64,000 bases of DNA from Nocardia vermiculata NBRC 100427 (GTDB lineage Bacteria; Actinomycetota; Actinomycetes; Mycobacteriales; Mycobacteriaceae), in contig NZ_BDCA01000003.1 in the NCBI RefSeq assembly GCF_001613265.1, positions 62,001 to 126,000 of the forward strand, written 5' to 3'. Under the pieces are notes generated by a model. That model saw nothing but the letters and a program-made list of their open reading frames with translations. It did not search any database and was not told the origin of the DNA. Within the stretch, counting starts at the first letter, position 1, and each line of letters begins with the position of its first letter. The position numbers were made by a program, and so were the translations under genes. Below, piece after piece: positions 8,412-17,160 of this stretch.

Positions 8412-9170
8412 TTGACGCGAGAACCTGTTTTCGACGTCCTCACCGGACTGGTCCGCACGCTGTTCCGCGCGCAGGGCCTGCAGATCGATATCGCCGGTGG
8501 TGAGCATATTCCGCGCACCGGTGGTGCAGTGCTCGCCGTCAACCACACGGCCTATCTCGATTTCATGGAGGTCGGCCTGGTCGGCCGCAAATCCGGTCGC
8601 AACGTCCGCTACATGATGAAGGCCGAACTCGAACACGGCATCGTCGGCTTCCTGATGAAGCACTGCAAGGCGATCGGCGTCGACCGCACCGCCGGCGCCG
8701 AGTCCTACTCCCGCGCCGTCACCGCCCTGCGCGACGGCGAAATCGTCGTGGTCTACCCGGAGGCCACCATCAGCCGCAGCTTCGAGCTGAAGGAATTCAA
8801 ATCCGGCGCGGCCCGCATGGCGACCGAGGCCGAGGTACCGATCATTCCCATGACGATCTGGGGCGCCCAGCGAGTGTGGACAAAGGATATCCCGAAACGA
8901 TTGGGCCGCAATAATTTCCCGATCAATATCCGAATCGGCGAACCCATCGCCCCGCGCGGAACCGTCGACGAACTGACCGACGAATTGCGTTGCGAGATGG
9001 ATAAGTTGCTGGACCTCGCGCAGCGCGGATACGAGATGCCGCAGGGCGCGCTCTGGGTACCGGCGCGGTTGGGCGGCGGAGCGCCGACCATGGAGCAGGC
9101 GGCGGCGCTGGAGGAACAGGAAAAGCAACGACGGGCCGCGAAGAAGGCCGAACGTAGCAAGGGGAGATAG
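8412..9170 (+). CDS. PlsC-type 1-acyl-glycerol-3-phosphate acyltransferase, copy 2
   Basis: The protein has 252 residues from TTG 8412, chosen because GAGGAG (8398-8403) lies 8 bp upstream; the in-frame GTG at 8403 overlaps that ribosome binding site. It shares HX4D (NHTAYLD), YPEATISRSFE and PMTIWGAQRVWTK with copy 1, so the pair is a tandem duplication followed by divergence. Differences fall mainly in the acceptor-facing region after HX4D (FMEVGLVGRKSGRN against FTYAGLPARTPKR) and in the C-terminal basic tail (KQRRAAKKAERSKGR). It is predicted to acylate lysophospholipid at the cytoplasmic membrane. Substrate differences between the copies are not visible. Confidence 0.9.
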   Translation: MTREPVFDVLTGLVRTLFRAQGLQIDIAGGEHIPRTGGAVLAVNHTAYLDFMEVGLVGRKSGRNVRYMMKAELEHGIVGFLMKHCKAIGVDRTAGAESYSRAVTALRDGEIVVVYPEATISRSFELKEFKSGAARMATEAEVPIIPMTIWGAQRVWTKDIPKRLGRNNFPINIRIGEPIAPRGTVDELTDELRCEMDKLLDLAQRGYEMPQGALWVPARLGGGAPTMEQAAALEEQEKQRRAAKKAERSKGR

Positions 9171-9181
9171 ATCCGCGCCAC

Positions 9182-9200
9182 CCGGAGCCGACGGCTCCGG
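9182..9200 (+). terminator. Hairpin after the acyltransferase pair
   Basis: CCGGAGCC and GGCTCCGG pair perfectly around GAC, 11 bp after the stop codon. No T-run follows, so termination is plausible but not certain. The rest of the 253-bp gap to 9423 shows no gene. Confidence 0.45.
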
Positions 9201-9423
9201 CTGGAAAGCCGGCTGATTCCCCAGTGCCTCGGTACAGAGCCCAGGCGTGTCGAAAACGTGGGCTTCGAATCGTCCAGGACCGGTATCAGTAGTGATAGCG
9301 CGCCTGTGCGATGAGGATGCTGGTCCCGGTTATCGCGTAGGCGAGGCGGTGTTCGTTCATCATTGATCCGGCGCGACCGGTAGCCCGGTCCGATAGTTGC
9401 GGGCAGCATTCCGAGTAGTGTGC

Positions 9424-9903
9424 TTACTCCGGCGGATCGACCAGGTGGGTGTTGATGCGGCCGAGGTAGTCGAATAGTCGAGCGCGTTCGGTGGGGTCGA
9501 GTGGCGCCATGATGTGGGCGTTGACGCTGTCGAGGATTCGGCCCAGTTCCTTCAGGCGGGATCCGCCCGATTCGGTGATGTCGATGATGTTGCGGCGCTT
9601 GTCTTTCGGGTCGGGGGTGCGGTGGACCCAGCCGTGGCTTTCGAGCGTGTTGAGGACCGCGACGAGGTCGCTCTTGTAGACGCGGGTGCGGTCGGACAGG
9701 GTTGCCTGGCTGGCGGGTCCCTGTTCGTCGAGCGCGGCGAGGACGATGAAATGGTCCTTGTGGGCGCCGGCCGCGCGCAGTGCGTTGCCGGCGACGCGGG
9801 CGGTCTGTGTAGCGGTCATGCCGAGTAGGCGGGACAACTGACCTTTGAGCCGGTCGGGCGTTCCCGGGCCGATGTCGAACCGCAGGTCGTCGTCGTTCTC
9901 CAT
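9424..9903 (-). CDS. MarR family transcriptional regulator
   Basis: The 159-residue protein starts at ATG 9903. It has the MarR winged helix: KDHFIVLAALDEQGPASQATL, then the recognition helix DRTRVYKSDLVAVLNTLESHGWV, and the wing with the conserved DxRR (PDPKDKRRNIIDITESG). MarR proteins bind DNA as dimers and are released by small ligands or oxidation. It is divergent from the NTF2-like gene, and the 92 bp between the two starts hold repeated CGTTAG half-sites, so the regulator probably controls that gene and itself (inference). The trigger cannot be told. Confidence 0.92.
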   Translation of the reverse strand: MENDDDLRFDIGPGTPDRLKGQLSRLLGMTATQTARVAGNALRAAGAHKDHFIVLAALDEQGPASQATLSDRTRVYKSDLVAVLNTLESHGWVHRTPDPKDKRRNIIDITESGGSRLKELGRILDSVNAHIMAPLDPTERARLFDYLGRINTHLVDPPE

Positions 9904-9922
9904 GCGATAAGACTACCTCTTG

Positions 9923-9969
9923 CGTTAGTCCTCCTAACGGTCTACATTCGTTAGTGGGATAAACGTTAG
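9923..9969. promoter_or_regulatory. Repeated CGTTAG half-sites, probable MarR operator region
   Basis: CGTTAG (9923-9928) and CTAACG (9934-9939) form a perfect inverted repeat with a 5-base spacer. Two more direct CGTTAG copies follow at 9949-9954 and 9964-9969. The motif falls in the gap between the divergent MarR and NTF2-like genes, as expected for an autoregulated operator. Confidence 0.65.
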
Positions 9970-9995
9970 AAACGTAAACGAATATGGAGGCTGTG

Positions 9996-10448
9996 ATGGA
10001 CAGCACCGAAACGATGAACAGCACCGAAACCTTGATCCGCGACCTGGCCGACCGGGCCGAACTCACCGAGTTGGTTGCCCGGCACAGCGTCTGGGTCGAT
10101 GAGCGACGCTTCGACGAGACCGAGCAGCTCTTCACCGCGGATGTGGTCGTGGAGTCGATGCGTGGGCGAGCCGTCGGGATCGACGAACTCCACCGCGTCG
10201 TCGGCCATGGTCACGACCGTTATCTCCGAACCCTGCACAGTAAGAGCAATATCGTCGTCGAACTGGACGGCGACACCGCGGATGTGCGCGCCCACGACAT
10301 CGGGGTCTACGTGCTGGACGACGACACCGAGGCGATCGCAGCAGCACAGCATCACTACGGTGCACGGCGCACCGAGAAAGGGTGGCGCTTCGATCGTTTG
10401 AAGGTCGTGCCGTTCGCCTTGACCGAGGCGATCGGCCGCAACCTGTAA
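9996..10448 (+). CDS. SnoaL/NTF2-like fold protein
   Basis: The 150-residue protein starts at ATG 9996, with GGAGG five bases upstream; the ATG at 9984 would place that ribosome binding site inside the gene. The pattern is a small NTF2-like alpha+beta barrel: helix ELTELVARHSVWVDERRFDETEQLF, then TADVVVESMRG, and a strand-rich half ending GWRFDRLKVVPFALTEA. Members include polyketide cyclases, dehydratases and non-enzymatic binding proteins, so the reaction is not assigned. It is presumably controlled by the divergent MarR gene. No membrane or export signal is visible. Confidence 0.85.
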   Translation: MDSTETMNSTETLIRDLADRAELTELVARHSVWVDERRFDETEQLFTADVVVESMRGRAVGIDELHRVVGHGHDRYLRTLHSKSNIVVELDGDTADVRAHDIGVYVLDDDTEAIAAAQHHYGARRTEKGWRFDRLKVVPFALTEAIGRNL

Positions 10449-10589
10449 TTGCCCCGTCGGCGTGACCGGCGTACCGGGCAGTGTCCTCGATCATGTGCAC
10501 ATGGATCCACCGCAGTGACACCTCGCCCGGTTCAGCCCTTCTCGGACCGGCCCTCGAAACGACTCGTCCAGCGATACGGCGCGGCGAGG

Positions 10590-11147
10590 TCACGCCGGGG
10601 CGTAGCAGGAGTAGGTGATGCCGGAGTCGAACGCCTTCGTGTCCAGCAAATTCAGCTGCGGCAGCTCGAAGCCTTCCGGGAAGAGCCTGCGGCCGCGGCC
10701 CTGCACCACGGGGTAGACGAACAGCCGGTACTGGTCAACCAAGCCCGCTGTGATCAGTGCGTGGCAGAGCGTGATACTTCCGGTGACCACGATGTCGTGG
10801 CCCGGCTGCTGCTTCACCTCGCGGATCTCGGCGATGGGGTCACCGGACAGAACCACCGAGTTCTGCCACCGGGGATCGGTCATGGTCGAGGAGACGACAT
10901 ACTTGCGAACCTGGTTGAGATAGTCGGTGATTCCGGTGGTGTCGTCGGTCTGCTCGGGCCAGTAGCCGCGCAGGTCCTCGAAGGTCCGCCGGCCGACGAG
11001 GAACCCGTCGGCTCGCTCGTCTTGGCGATGCATCTCGTCGAGCAGATCCGAGCTGTCGCCGCCCTGGCCCTGGGGATCGAACCAGTCTCCGAGCATCTCG
11101 ATCGAACCGTCGAGGGTGATGTTCTGGGTGATCGCGAGCGTTCGCAT
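10590..11147 (-). CDS. Dihydrofolate reductase-like (RibD C-terminal type) protein
   Basis: The 185-residue protein starts at ATG 11147, with GGGAGG upstream. The fold is recognisable from MRTLAITQNITLDGSIE, the nucleotide-binding block DGFLVGRRTFEDLRGYWP, then VVTGSITLCHALITAGLVDQ, and the C-terminal QGRGRRLFPEG. These proteins share the DHFR/RibD fold and are expected to use NADPH, but actinomycete genomes carry many copies with unknown substrates. It is not the housekeeping folate enzyme. It lies convergent to the NTF2-like gene and has no clear operon partner. Confidence 0.87.
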   Translation of the reverse strand: MRTLAITQNITLDGSIEMLGDWFDPQGQGGDSSDLLDEMHRQDERADGFLVGRRTFEDLRGYWPEQTDDTTGITDYLNQVRKYVVSSTMTDPRWQNSVVLSGDPIAEIREVKQQPGHDIVVTGSITLCHALITAGLVDQYRLFVYPVVQGRGRRLFPEGFELPQLNLLDTKAFDSGITYSCYAPA

Positions 11148-11239
11148 CGAGGAACCTCCCTTCGCCGTCGCAGGTGTGCACTCCCTGTGTAGACCGAAGA
11201 AGGACACTGGATTCATCGGTGGTGGACGACCGGGAATGA

Positions 11240-11896
11240 TCAGCTCGGGTCGGAACCGCGGATGGCGGCGAACCAGGTGGCGGCCCCGGCGGCGACCACG
11301 GTGGCGCCGACGAAAGCGGGTAGTCCACCGCCGGCGACGTAGATCCAGAACAGGCCTGCGAAGGGCGCTGCCACCGCGAATTGGGCGTCGAGCAGGAGGC
11401 GGCGCCCGAGGCGTACGGACCGGGCCGCATGGCCGCTGCTGTCCGGATCGGATCGGCTGGGGTTGTCGATCAGGCGGCCCTTGGGTTCGGTGTCGCGGGC
11501 CGCGCCCGAGACGAATAGACGGTGGCCGTTCACCTCGACCGTGGCGTCGAACGACCCTTCCGCGTCGATGAGTGTGACCAGTGCCGGATCGAAATACACC
11601 GGGACCCAGCGAGTGGCGCCGGCATCGGTGCACTCCAACCAGGAGCGGCTGAGCAGCTGGTACTGCTGGCGCACTCGTCGCACGTGGAAATCACCGGCGG
11701 GAATCGTCCGCCACGGCACCACGGCGAAGGCGACGGCGAGCCGGAACCCGCTGTAGACCACGATGACCACGCCCACCGCCGCGAGCATGGCCAACTGCTC
11801 CAGATCGGCGAACGGCGCCCAGGCGAAGCAGATCACCAGGGCGCCGATCGTGGTGAGTACCGGGTACGCCAGCGGGTGGCCGGTACCGGAAATCAC
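11240..11896 (-). CDS. Small membrane protein coupled to the opp operon, function unknown
   Basis: The 218-residue protein starts at GTG 11896; its GTGA overlaps the TGA stop of the upstream oligopeptide-binding protein gene, so translation is coupled. Two hydrophobic segments lie at about residues 10-30 and 35-60, a soluble domain of about 110 residues follows (FDATVEVNGHRLFVSGAARD), and two more hydrophobic segments end the protein. I recognise no named family. The soluble part is strand-rich and could face the outside or the cytoplasm. The position as the last gene of an Opp operon hints at peptide uptake or wall-peptide recycling, but nothing in the protein itself proves this. Confidence 0.78.
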   Translation of the reverse strand: MISGTGHPLAYPVLTTIGALVICFAWAPFADLEQLAMLAAVGVVIVVYSGFRLAVAFAVVPWRTIPAGDFHVRRVRQQYQLLSRSWLECTDAGATRWVPVYFDPALVTLIDAEGSFDATVEVNGHRLFVSGAARDTEPKGRLIDNPSRSDPDSSGHAARSVRLGRRLLLDAQFAVAAPFAGLFWIYVAGGGLPAFVGATVVAAGAATWFAAIRGSDPS

Positions 11897-13563
11897 TTCA
11901 GGAAGCCAACTTTCGTCCAGTCGGGCGTGGCCATGCCGAAGGCGCCGATATTCGCGAGATTGTCACGCGTGGCGTAGGTGCCCGACGCCTGGTTGAGTGG
12001 CAGGGAATACCCTTCCTCCCAGATCATCTTGTCGCATTCGTTGGCCAGTTCGATGGCCTTCTGCGGATCGAGTTCGGAAATCGTTTCCTCGATCTTGGCG
12101 TTCAATTCCGGCGAGCCGATACGAGCCTTGTTGCCCTGGAGATTGTTCGGGTCGTAGGCGTAGATCTGGGGCAGTGCCCCGAGCGGAAGCACGCTACCGT
12201 TCCAGCTGAACTGGGCCAGATCGAAGTTGCCCGGATCGATGACATCGGTGAACAAGCCGGTACCGGGAACGGTCTGAATTTCCAGCTTCACCCCGACCTT
12301 CGCCAGCCCCTCCTGCACGATCTTGGCGGTATCGACCCAGGCATCCTGCTGATACATCACATCGCGCAGTACCAGCGGGCGGCCGTCCTTCTCCCGCACG
12401 TCGCCGTTCAGCTTCCAGCCGAGCGCATCGAGTTCCGCGGCCGCTGCCTGCGGATCGAACGCCACGGGCGCCGAATTATCCTGGTATCCCTTCTGTCCCA
12501 TCATGTAGATGTGATTGTTGAGCGGCTCGGGGTCGGTCACGATGCCGTGCTGGCTGGCGTTGACGATGGCTTGCCGGTCGATCGCCTTGGAAATCGCGAT
12601 GCGCAGCTTCGGATCCGAAAGCAACGCACCGGGTGCGCCGTTGAAGGTGATGTGCGAGAACTTCGGCTCCGAGGCGCGCCGCACCACGACACCCGGCGTG
12701 CCCTGGGCGCCGGTCACCATTTCCAGGCCCGACATATAGGCGTAGTCGATCTCGTTGTTCTGAATCGCGGCAAGCCACGCACTGTGGTCGAGCACGCTGA
12801 AGGTGATGGTGTCGAGCTTGGGAGCCGGACCCCACCACTTCGGGTTCCGGACCAGCGTGATCCGGTTCTGGGTCCGGTCGATCGGCCCGACCATGAACGG
12901 TCCCGCGCTCACGGGCAGCGTATTGCGTGCGGACTCGGCGAACGCCTCGGGGCTTTCGGTCACCGACTTCGGGTACAGCGGGTTGAACTGGCCCTTCCAC
13001 TCGGAATAGGGCTTGTTGAAGGTGACGACGGCCTGCCGGTCGTCGACACCACGTTCCACCTTCTCCACCCGATCGAAGCCGCTGACCGCGGCCACCTGGT
13101 AACCCCGATCGGCGCCGGCCATGGCCTGCGCCTGTGAACGCATGTCCTCCCAGGTGATCGGGGTGCCGTCGGTCCACACGGCCTTCGGGTTGATGGTGTA
13201 GGTGACCTGCTGCGGACTGGTATTGGTGAGCTTGATATCGGTGAAGTAGTTGTGGTCGATCGTCAGATCGCCCTTGGCATCGCTCGAGAAGGTTTGCGGC
13301 AACGTCGGGGTGACCACCGAAGAGCTGGACTCGTCGCCGCCGTCGATATGCAGGTAGTTGAAGTTCGCCGGGAAGGAACTCAGCGGCATCCGCAAATTCC
13401 CCCCGTCCTGCAACGCACTCGGATCCATCGGGTTGATATCACTCTTCCCCGCGAGATCCACCGTGCTCGCCGTCACTCCCGTGTCGGCACTACAGCCCGA
13501 CAACAGTAATCCGATCGCGGCCGCGGGAACCGCGAGCCGGGTCAATGTCGAACGAATCCGCAT
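11893..13563 (-). CDS. oppA: Oligopeptide ABC transporter substrate-binding lipoprotein, copy 2 (OppA-like, SBP family 5)
   Basis: The 556-residue protein starts at ATG 13563 after AGGAGAG. The signal peptide ends in the lipobox LLSGC (C24), which anchors the protein outside the membrane. The body is a family 5 solute-binding protein: TINPKAVWTDGTPITWEDMRSQ, FDRVEKVERGVDDRQAVVTF, and the LRIAISKAIDRQAIVNAS segment. It presents peptides to the OppBC permease encoded upstream. It resembles the preceding gene (13597-15273) along its whole length, so the two are tandem paralogues, probably with different peptide specificity (inference). The stop overlaps the start of the small membrane protein gene. 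Confidence 0.93.
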   Translation of the reverse strand: MRIRSTLTRLAVPAAAIGLLLSGCSADTGVTASTVDLAGKSDINPMDPSALQDGGNLRMPLSSFPANFNYLHIDGGDESSSSVVTPTLPQTFSSDAKGDLTIDHNYFTDIKLTNTSPQQVTYTINPKAVWTDGTPITWEDMRSQAQAMAGADRGYQVAAVSGFDRVEKVERGVDDRQAVVTFNKPYSEWKGQFNPLYPKSVTESPEAFAESARNTLPVSAGPFMVGPIDRTQNRITLVRNPKWWGPAPKLDTITFSVLDHSAWLAAIQNNEIDYAYMSGLEMVTGAQGTPGVVVRRASEPKFSHITFNGAPGALLSDPKLRIAISKAIDRQAIVNASQHGIVTDPEPLNNHIYMMGQKGYQDNSAPVAFDPQAAAAELDALGWKLNGDVREKDGRPLVLRDVMYQQDAWVDTAKIVQEGLAKVGVKLEIQTVPGTGLFTDVIDPGNFDLAQFSWNGSVLPLGALPQIYAYDPNNLQGNKARIGSPELNAKIEETISELDPQKAIELANECDKMIWEEGYSLPLNQASGTYATRDNLANIGAFGMATPDWTKVGFLK

Positions 13564-13596
13564 GGGCTCGCTCTCCTTTCGTCGGGACGTGCCGGC

Positions 13597-15273
13597 CTAC
13601 TTCACGAAGCCGATCTTGGTGTAGTCGTAGGAGGCGAGGCCGGGTGCACCGAAGTTGGCGACATTCGTGCGCACGCCGAAATTGCCTGGATCCTGGGTGA
13701 GTGGCAGGGAGAAGCCCTCTTCGAAGACCTTGCGGTCCACCTGGTTGGCCAGCGCGATCGCCTTGGCGGGATCCAGTTCGCTGAGTGTTTCATCGATCAG
13801 CGCGTTCAATTCCTCGGACCCGATGCGCCCGAAATTGGTCTGCAGGTCGTCGGGGTGATACGCGTAGATCTGCGGAATGCTGCCCAAAGGGAAGGCGTCA
13901 CCGGAGAATTGGAACTGGGCGACGTCGAAATCACCCGGAATCATCACGTCGGTGAAGAATCCCTGCCCGGGGCGGGTGTCGATGGTGAGTTTCACCCCGA
14001 CCTTCGCCAGATCCCCTTGAATGATCTGTGCGATCCGCACCCACGTCGGATCGTTGTACATCACATCGCGGATCTCGAGCGGTCGCCCGTCCTTGACCCG
14101 CACATCGCCCTGCAGTTTCCAGCCCAGGGCGTCGAGTTCGCGAGCGGCGGCCTGCGGATCGAAGGGCAGGCTGTTGTCCTGATATCCCTGCTGGCCCTGA
14201 ATGAAGATGTGGTTGTTCAGCGTCTTCGGGTCCGCGACCAGACCGTTCTGGGTCGCGTTCGCGATGCCCTGCCGGTCGATCGCCTTCGAAATCGCCACGC
14301 GCAATGCCGGATCGGCGAGGATGGACCCCGGAGCGCCGTTGAAGGTCAGGTGTCGCCACAGATTTCCGGGCGTGTGCCGCACCACCAGATCGGGTGTACT
14401 GCGAACGGTGGCGACATCCTCGATGGAAGACAGTCGTGCACCGTCCAATTCGTTGTTCTGCAGTGCCGCCGCGTAGGCGGACCGGTCCAGCACGCTGTAG
14501 GTGATGGTGTCCAGCTTCGGTCGTTCACCCCACCACTTCGGGTTGCGGGCCAGCACTACCCGGCCCTGGGTGCGGTCGGTGGATTGCACGACGAACGGCC
14601 CCGCGGTCAGCGAAATCCCGTTCAGCAGGGCATGGTTGAATGCCTCCGGATCGGCGGTCACCGATTTCGGATACAGCATCGAGTTACCCGCGAACTGGCC
14701 GCGCCAGTCGGCGTAGTGCTCTTTGAAGGTGATGACGGCCTGGCGGTCGTCGACCCCGCGCTCCACCTTCTCCACCCGGTCGAACCCACTGTTGATCGCG
14801 ATCTGATAGCGCGTGTCGGCACTACTGAGTGCGTGCGCCTGAGAAGCGATGTCCTCCCAGGTGATCGGCGATCCGTCACTCCACACCGCTTTCGGATTGA
14901 TGGTGTAGGTGACCTGTTGCGGATCGGTGCCGGTGAGCTGGATATCGGTGAAATAGTTCTTGTCGATCGTCAGATTGCCTGCGGCGTCGGTGATGTAGGA
15001 GCGCGGCATCAACGGCCAGACGATCTCGGCGATCTCGAGATTGTTACCGTCGACGGTGAGTGCATTCCAATTCGCCGGGAACGAGCTGACCGCGAGCCGC
15101 AGGTTGCCGCCGTCCCGGACCGCCTCGCGCGGTTGTGGATTGATGTCGTCGGCGGTGCCCAGCGCAGCCGGACCGCCGGTGGTATCCACCGAGGAACATC
15201 CGGCGAGCGCAATACCCGTTCCGATCGCGACCGCCACTGCGGCCAGCCGGAACGGCTTCGAACCTATCCGCAC
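13597..15273 (-). CDS. oppA: Oligopeptide ABC transporter substrate-binding lipoprotein, copy 1 (OppA-like, SBP family 5)
   Basis: The 558-residue protein starts at GTG 15273, with AGGAG six bases upstream and only 9 bp after the ATPase stop codon. Its signal peptide ends in ALAGC (C26). The family 5 binding-protein blocks are TINPKAVWSDGSPITWEDIASQ (split by short linkers), LRVAISKAIDRQGIANATQ and the C-terminal GFVK-type end. It is the first of two tandem OppA paralogues in the operon. M. tuberculosis has a single oppA (Rv1280c) in the equivalent operon, so the extra copy is a lineage-specific expansion. It binds extracytoplasmic peptides, possibly including wall-derived ones. Confidence 0.93.
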   Translation of the reverse strand: MRIGSKPFRLAAVAVAIGTGIALAGCSSVDTTGGPAALGTADDINPQPREAVRDGGNLRLAVSSFPANWNALTVDGNNLEIAEIVWPLMPRSYITDAAGNLTIDKNYFTDIQLTGTDPQQVTYTINPKAVWSDGSPITWEDIASQAHALSSADTRYQIAINSGFDRVEKVERGVDDRQAVITFKEHYADWRGQFAGNSMLYPKSVTADPEAFNHALLNGISLTAGPFVVQSTDRTQGRVVLARNPKWWGERPKLDTITYSVLDRSAYAAALQNNELDGARLSSIEDVATVRSTPDLVVRHTPGNLWRHLTFNGAPGSILADPALRVAISKAIDRQGIANATQNGLVADPKTLNNHIFIQGQQGYQDNSLPFDPQAAARELDALGWKLQGDVRVKDGRPLEIRDVMYNDPTWVRIAQIIQGDLAKVGVKLTIDTRPGQGFFTDVMIPGDFDVAQFQFSGDAFPLGSIPQIYAYHPDDLQTNFGRIGSEELNALIDETLSELDPAKAIALANQVDRKVFEEGFSLPLTQDPGNFGVRTNVANFGAPGLASYDYTKIGFVK

Positions 15274-15282
15274 GATGAACTC

Positions 15283-17160
15283 CTAGCGTGAGACGACCGG
15301 AAGGGGCACCGCATCGATCAGTGCGCGGGTGTACTCGTGCTCCGGTGCCGCGAATATTCGCTCCGCCGGCCCCGATTCGACGATCCGGCCCTGGTACATG
15401 ACCGCGATGTCGTGCGCGAGGTTGCGGACCACCGAAAGATCGTGCGAGACGAACAGATACGACAGCCCGCGCTCGGCCTGCAGGTCGCGCAGCAAATTCA
15501 GCACGCCGGCCTGGATGGATACGTCCAGTGACGACACCGGTTCGTCGAGGACCAGCAGTTCCGGATCCAGCGCCATCGCTCGGGCGATATTGATGCGCTG
15601 CTTCTGTCCGCCGGAGAAGTCGGCCGGGTAGCGGTCGGCATGTTCGGCGCGCAGGCCCACCTGTTTCAGCAGTTCCGGCACCCGCTCCCGGATCTCGTCA
15701 CGGGAACGCCCGTCGATGCGCAAGGGTTCGGCCAAGGCGTCGAAGATCGGCAGCCGCGGGTCCAGGGACGAGGACGGATCCTGGAAGACGATCTGCAACT
15801 TGCGGCGGATCGCCCGGATGTCCGGCTTGGTGAGGCTGGTGACGTCCTTGCCGAAGATTTCGATCGTCCCGGCCTCGGGCTTCGCGAGATCCATGACCTG
15901 GGTCAGCGTGGTCGACTTGCCGGACCCGGATTCACCGACCAGGGCGAGCGTACGGCCGGCCCGCACCTCGAAATCGATTCCGTCCACCGCGCGCACCTCG
16001 CCGGTCCGGCGTTTGAAAACCACCCCCGAGGTCACCGGAAAAGTCTTGGTCAACTCCGAAACACGGAGCACCACATCGGTATCGGTCGTGGGTTTCGGCT
16101 CCGCACGGCCGGTTTCCTGTCGGAATGCGGCGAACAAGTCCGCGGTACCGACCGCATCGGTGCGAATACAGGCCGCCCGATGGTTCGGTGCGGTTTCCCG
16201 CAGCGCGGGCACTGCGGCGAGGCAGGAGCCGGTCGACACCGGGCAGCGCGGCGCGAACGGGCAGCCCGGCGGTAGTGCATGCATGGCCGGCGGCGCGCCG
16301 ACGATCGGAACGAGTGGCGCTCGCGGCGGCCCGTCCATCCGCGGAATCGAGCCGAGCAGTCCCACCGTGTACGGCATCCGGGGGGCGTTGAAAACCTCCG
16401 CGGCCGGGGCGGTCTCCACGATCCGGCCCGCATACATCACCGCGATGCGGTCGGCCAGGGTGGCCGCGATACCCATATCGTGGGTGATCATGATGACCCC
16501 GGCGCCGGTGATGTCGCGTGCCTTGCGGAGCAGGTCGAGGATCTGCGCCTGCACCGTCACATCGAGCGCGGTGGTGGGTTCGTCGCAGATGATCAGTTCG
16601 GGATCGTTGGCGATCGCCATGGCGATCACCACGCGCTGACGCATGCCGCCGGAGAACTCGTGCGGGAATGCCTTGGCGCGCATAGCCGGTTCCGGAATGC
16701 CGACCAGTTCCAGCAATTCCACCGCTCGCTGCGCCGCCTCGGATTTACTCAGCTTCTTGTGTGCGCGCAGCGCTTCGGCGATCTGCTCGCCGACCCGGTA
16801 CACCGGCGTGAGCGCGGACAGCGGGTCCTGGAACACCATGCTGATCCTCGAGCCCCGCAACCGGGACAGCTGCTTGTCGTCCATGCCGAGCAACTGCTTG
16901 CCCCGCAGCCGGATCGAGCCCCGCACCCGTGCCTGATCCGGCAGCAGCCCCATCACCGCCAGCGACGACACCGACTTCCCGGAGCCGGACTCACCGACGA
17001 TGGCGAGCACCTCGCCGTCGGACACGGAGTAGTCGACCCCGCGTACGGCATCGATACGGCCTTCCTCACCCGGGAAGGACACGTGCAGCTCCGACACCTC
17101 CAGCAGCGGTGCGGTACCGGTCGCCCCGCCCGTGGCGGATTCGGTAGTGGGTTTCGTCAT
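15283..17160 (-). CDS. oppD: Oligopeptide ABC transporter, fused double ATP-binding protein (OppD/OppF)
   Basis: The 625-residue protein is two ABC ATPases in one chain. The first has Walker A GESGSGKS, signature FSGGMRQR and Walker [13 protein letters not shown]. The second has [16 protein letters not shown] and [12 protein letters not shown]. Between them is a cysteine cluster C300-x5-C306-x6-C313-x17-C331. In the M. tuberculosis homologue (Rv1281c, OppD) this region is reported to hold an iron-sulfur cluster needed for transport. The protein powers peptide import at the cytoplasmic membrane face. Its ATG overlaps the stop of the oppC gene (ATGA), and the oppA gene follows after 9 bp. Confidence 0.95.
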   Translation of the reverse strand: MTKPTTESATGGATGTAPLLEVSELHVSFPGEEGRIDAVRGVDYSVSDGEVLAIVGESGSGKSVSSLAVMGLLPDQARVRGSIRLRGKQLLGMDDKQLSRLRGSRISMVFQDPLSALTPVYRVGEQIAEALRAHKKLSKSEAAQRAVELLELVGIPEPAMRAKAFPHEFSGGMRQRVVIAMAIANDPELIICDEPTTALDVTVQAQILDLLRKARDITGAGVIMITHDMGIAATLADRIAVMYAGRIVETAPAAEVFNAPRMPYTVGLLGSIPRMDGPPRAPLVPIVGAPPAMHALPPGCPFAPRCPVSTGSCLAAVPALRETAPNHRAACIRTDAVGTADLFAAFRQETGRAEPKPTTDTDVVLRVSELTKTFPVTSGVVFKRRTGEVRAVDGIDFEVRAGRTLALVGESGSGKSTTLTQVMDLAKPEAGTIEIFGKDVTSLTKPDIRAIRRKLQIVFQDPSSSLDPRLPIFDALAEPLRIDGRSRDEIRERVPELLKQVGLRAEHADRYPADFSGGQKQRINIARAMALDPELLVLDEPVSSLDVSIQAGVLNLLRDLQAERGLSYLFVSHDLSVVRNLAHDIAVMYQGRIVESGPAERIFAAPEHEYTRALIDAVPLPVVSR

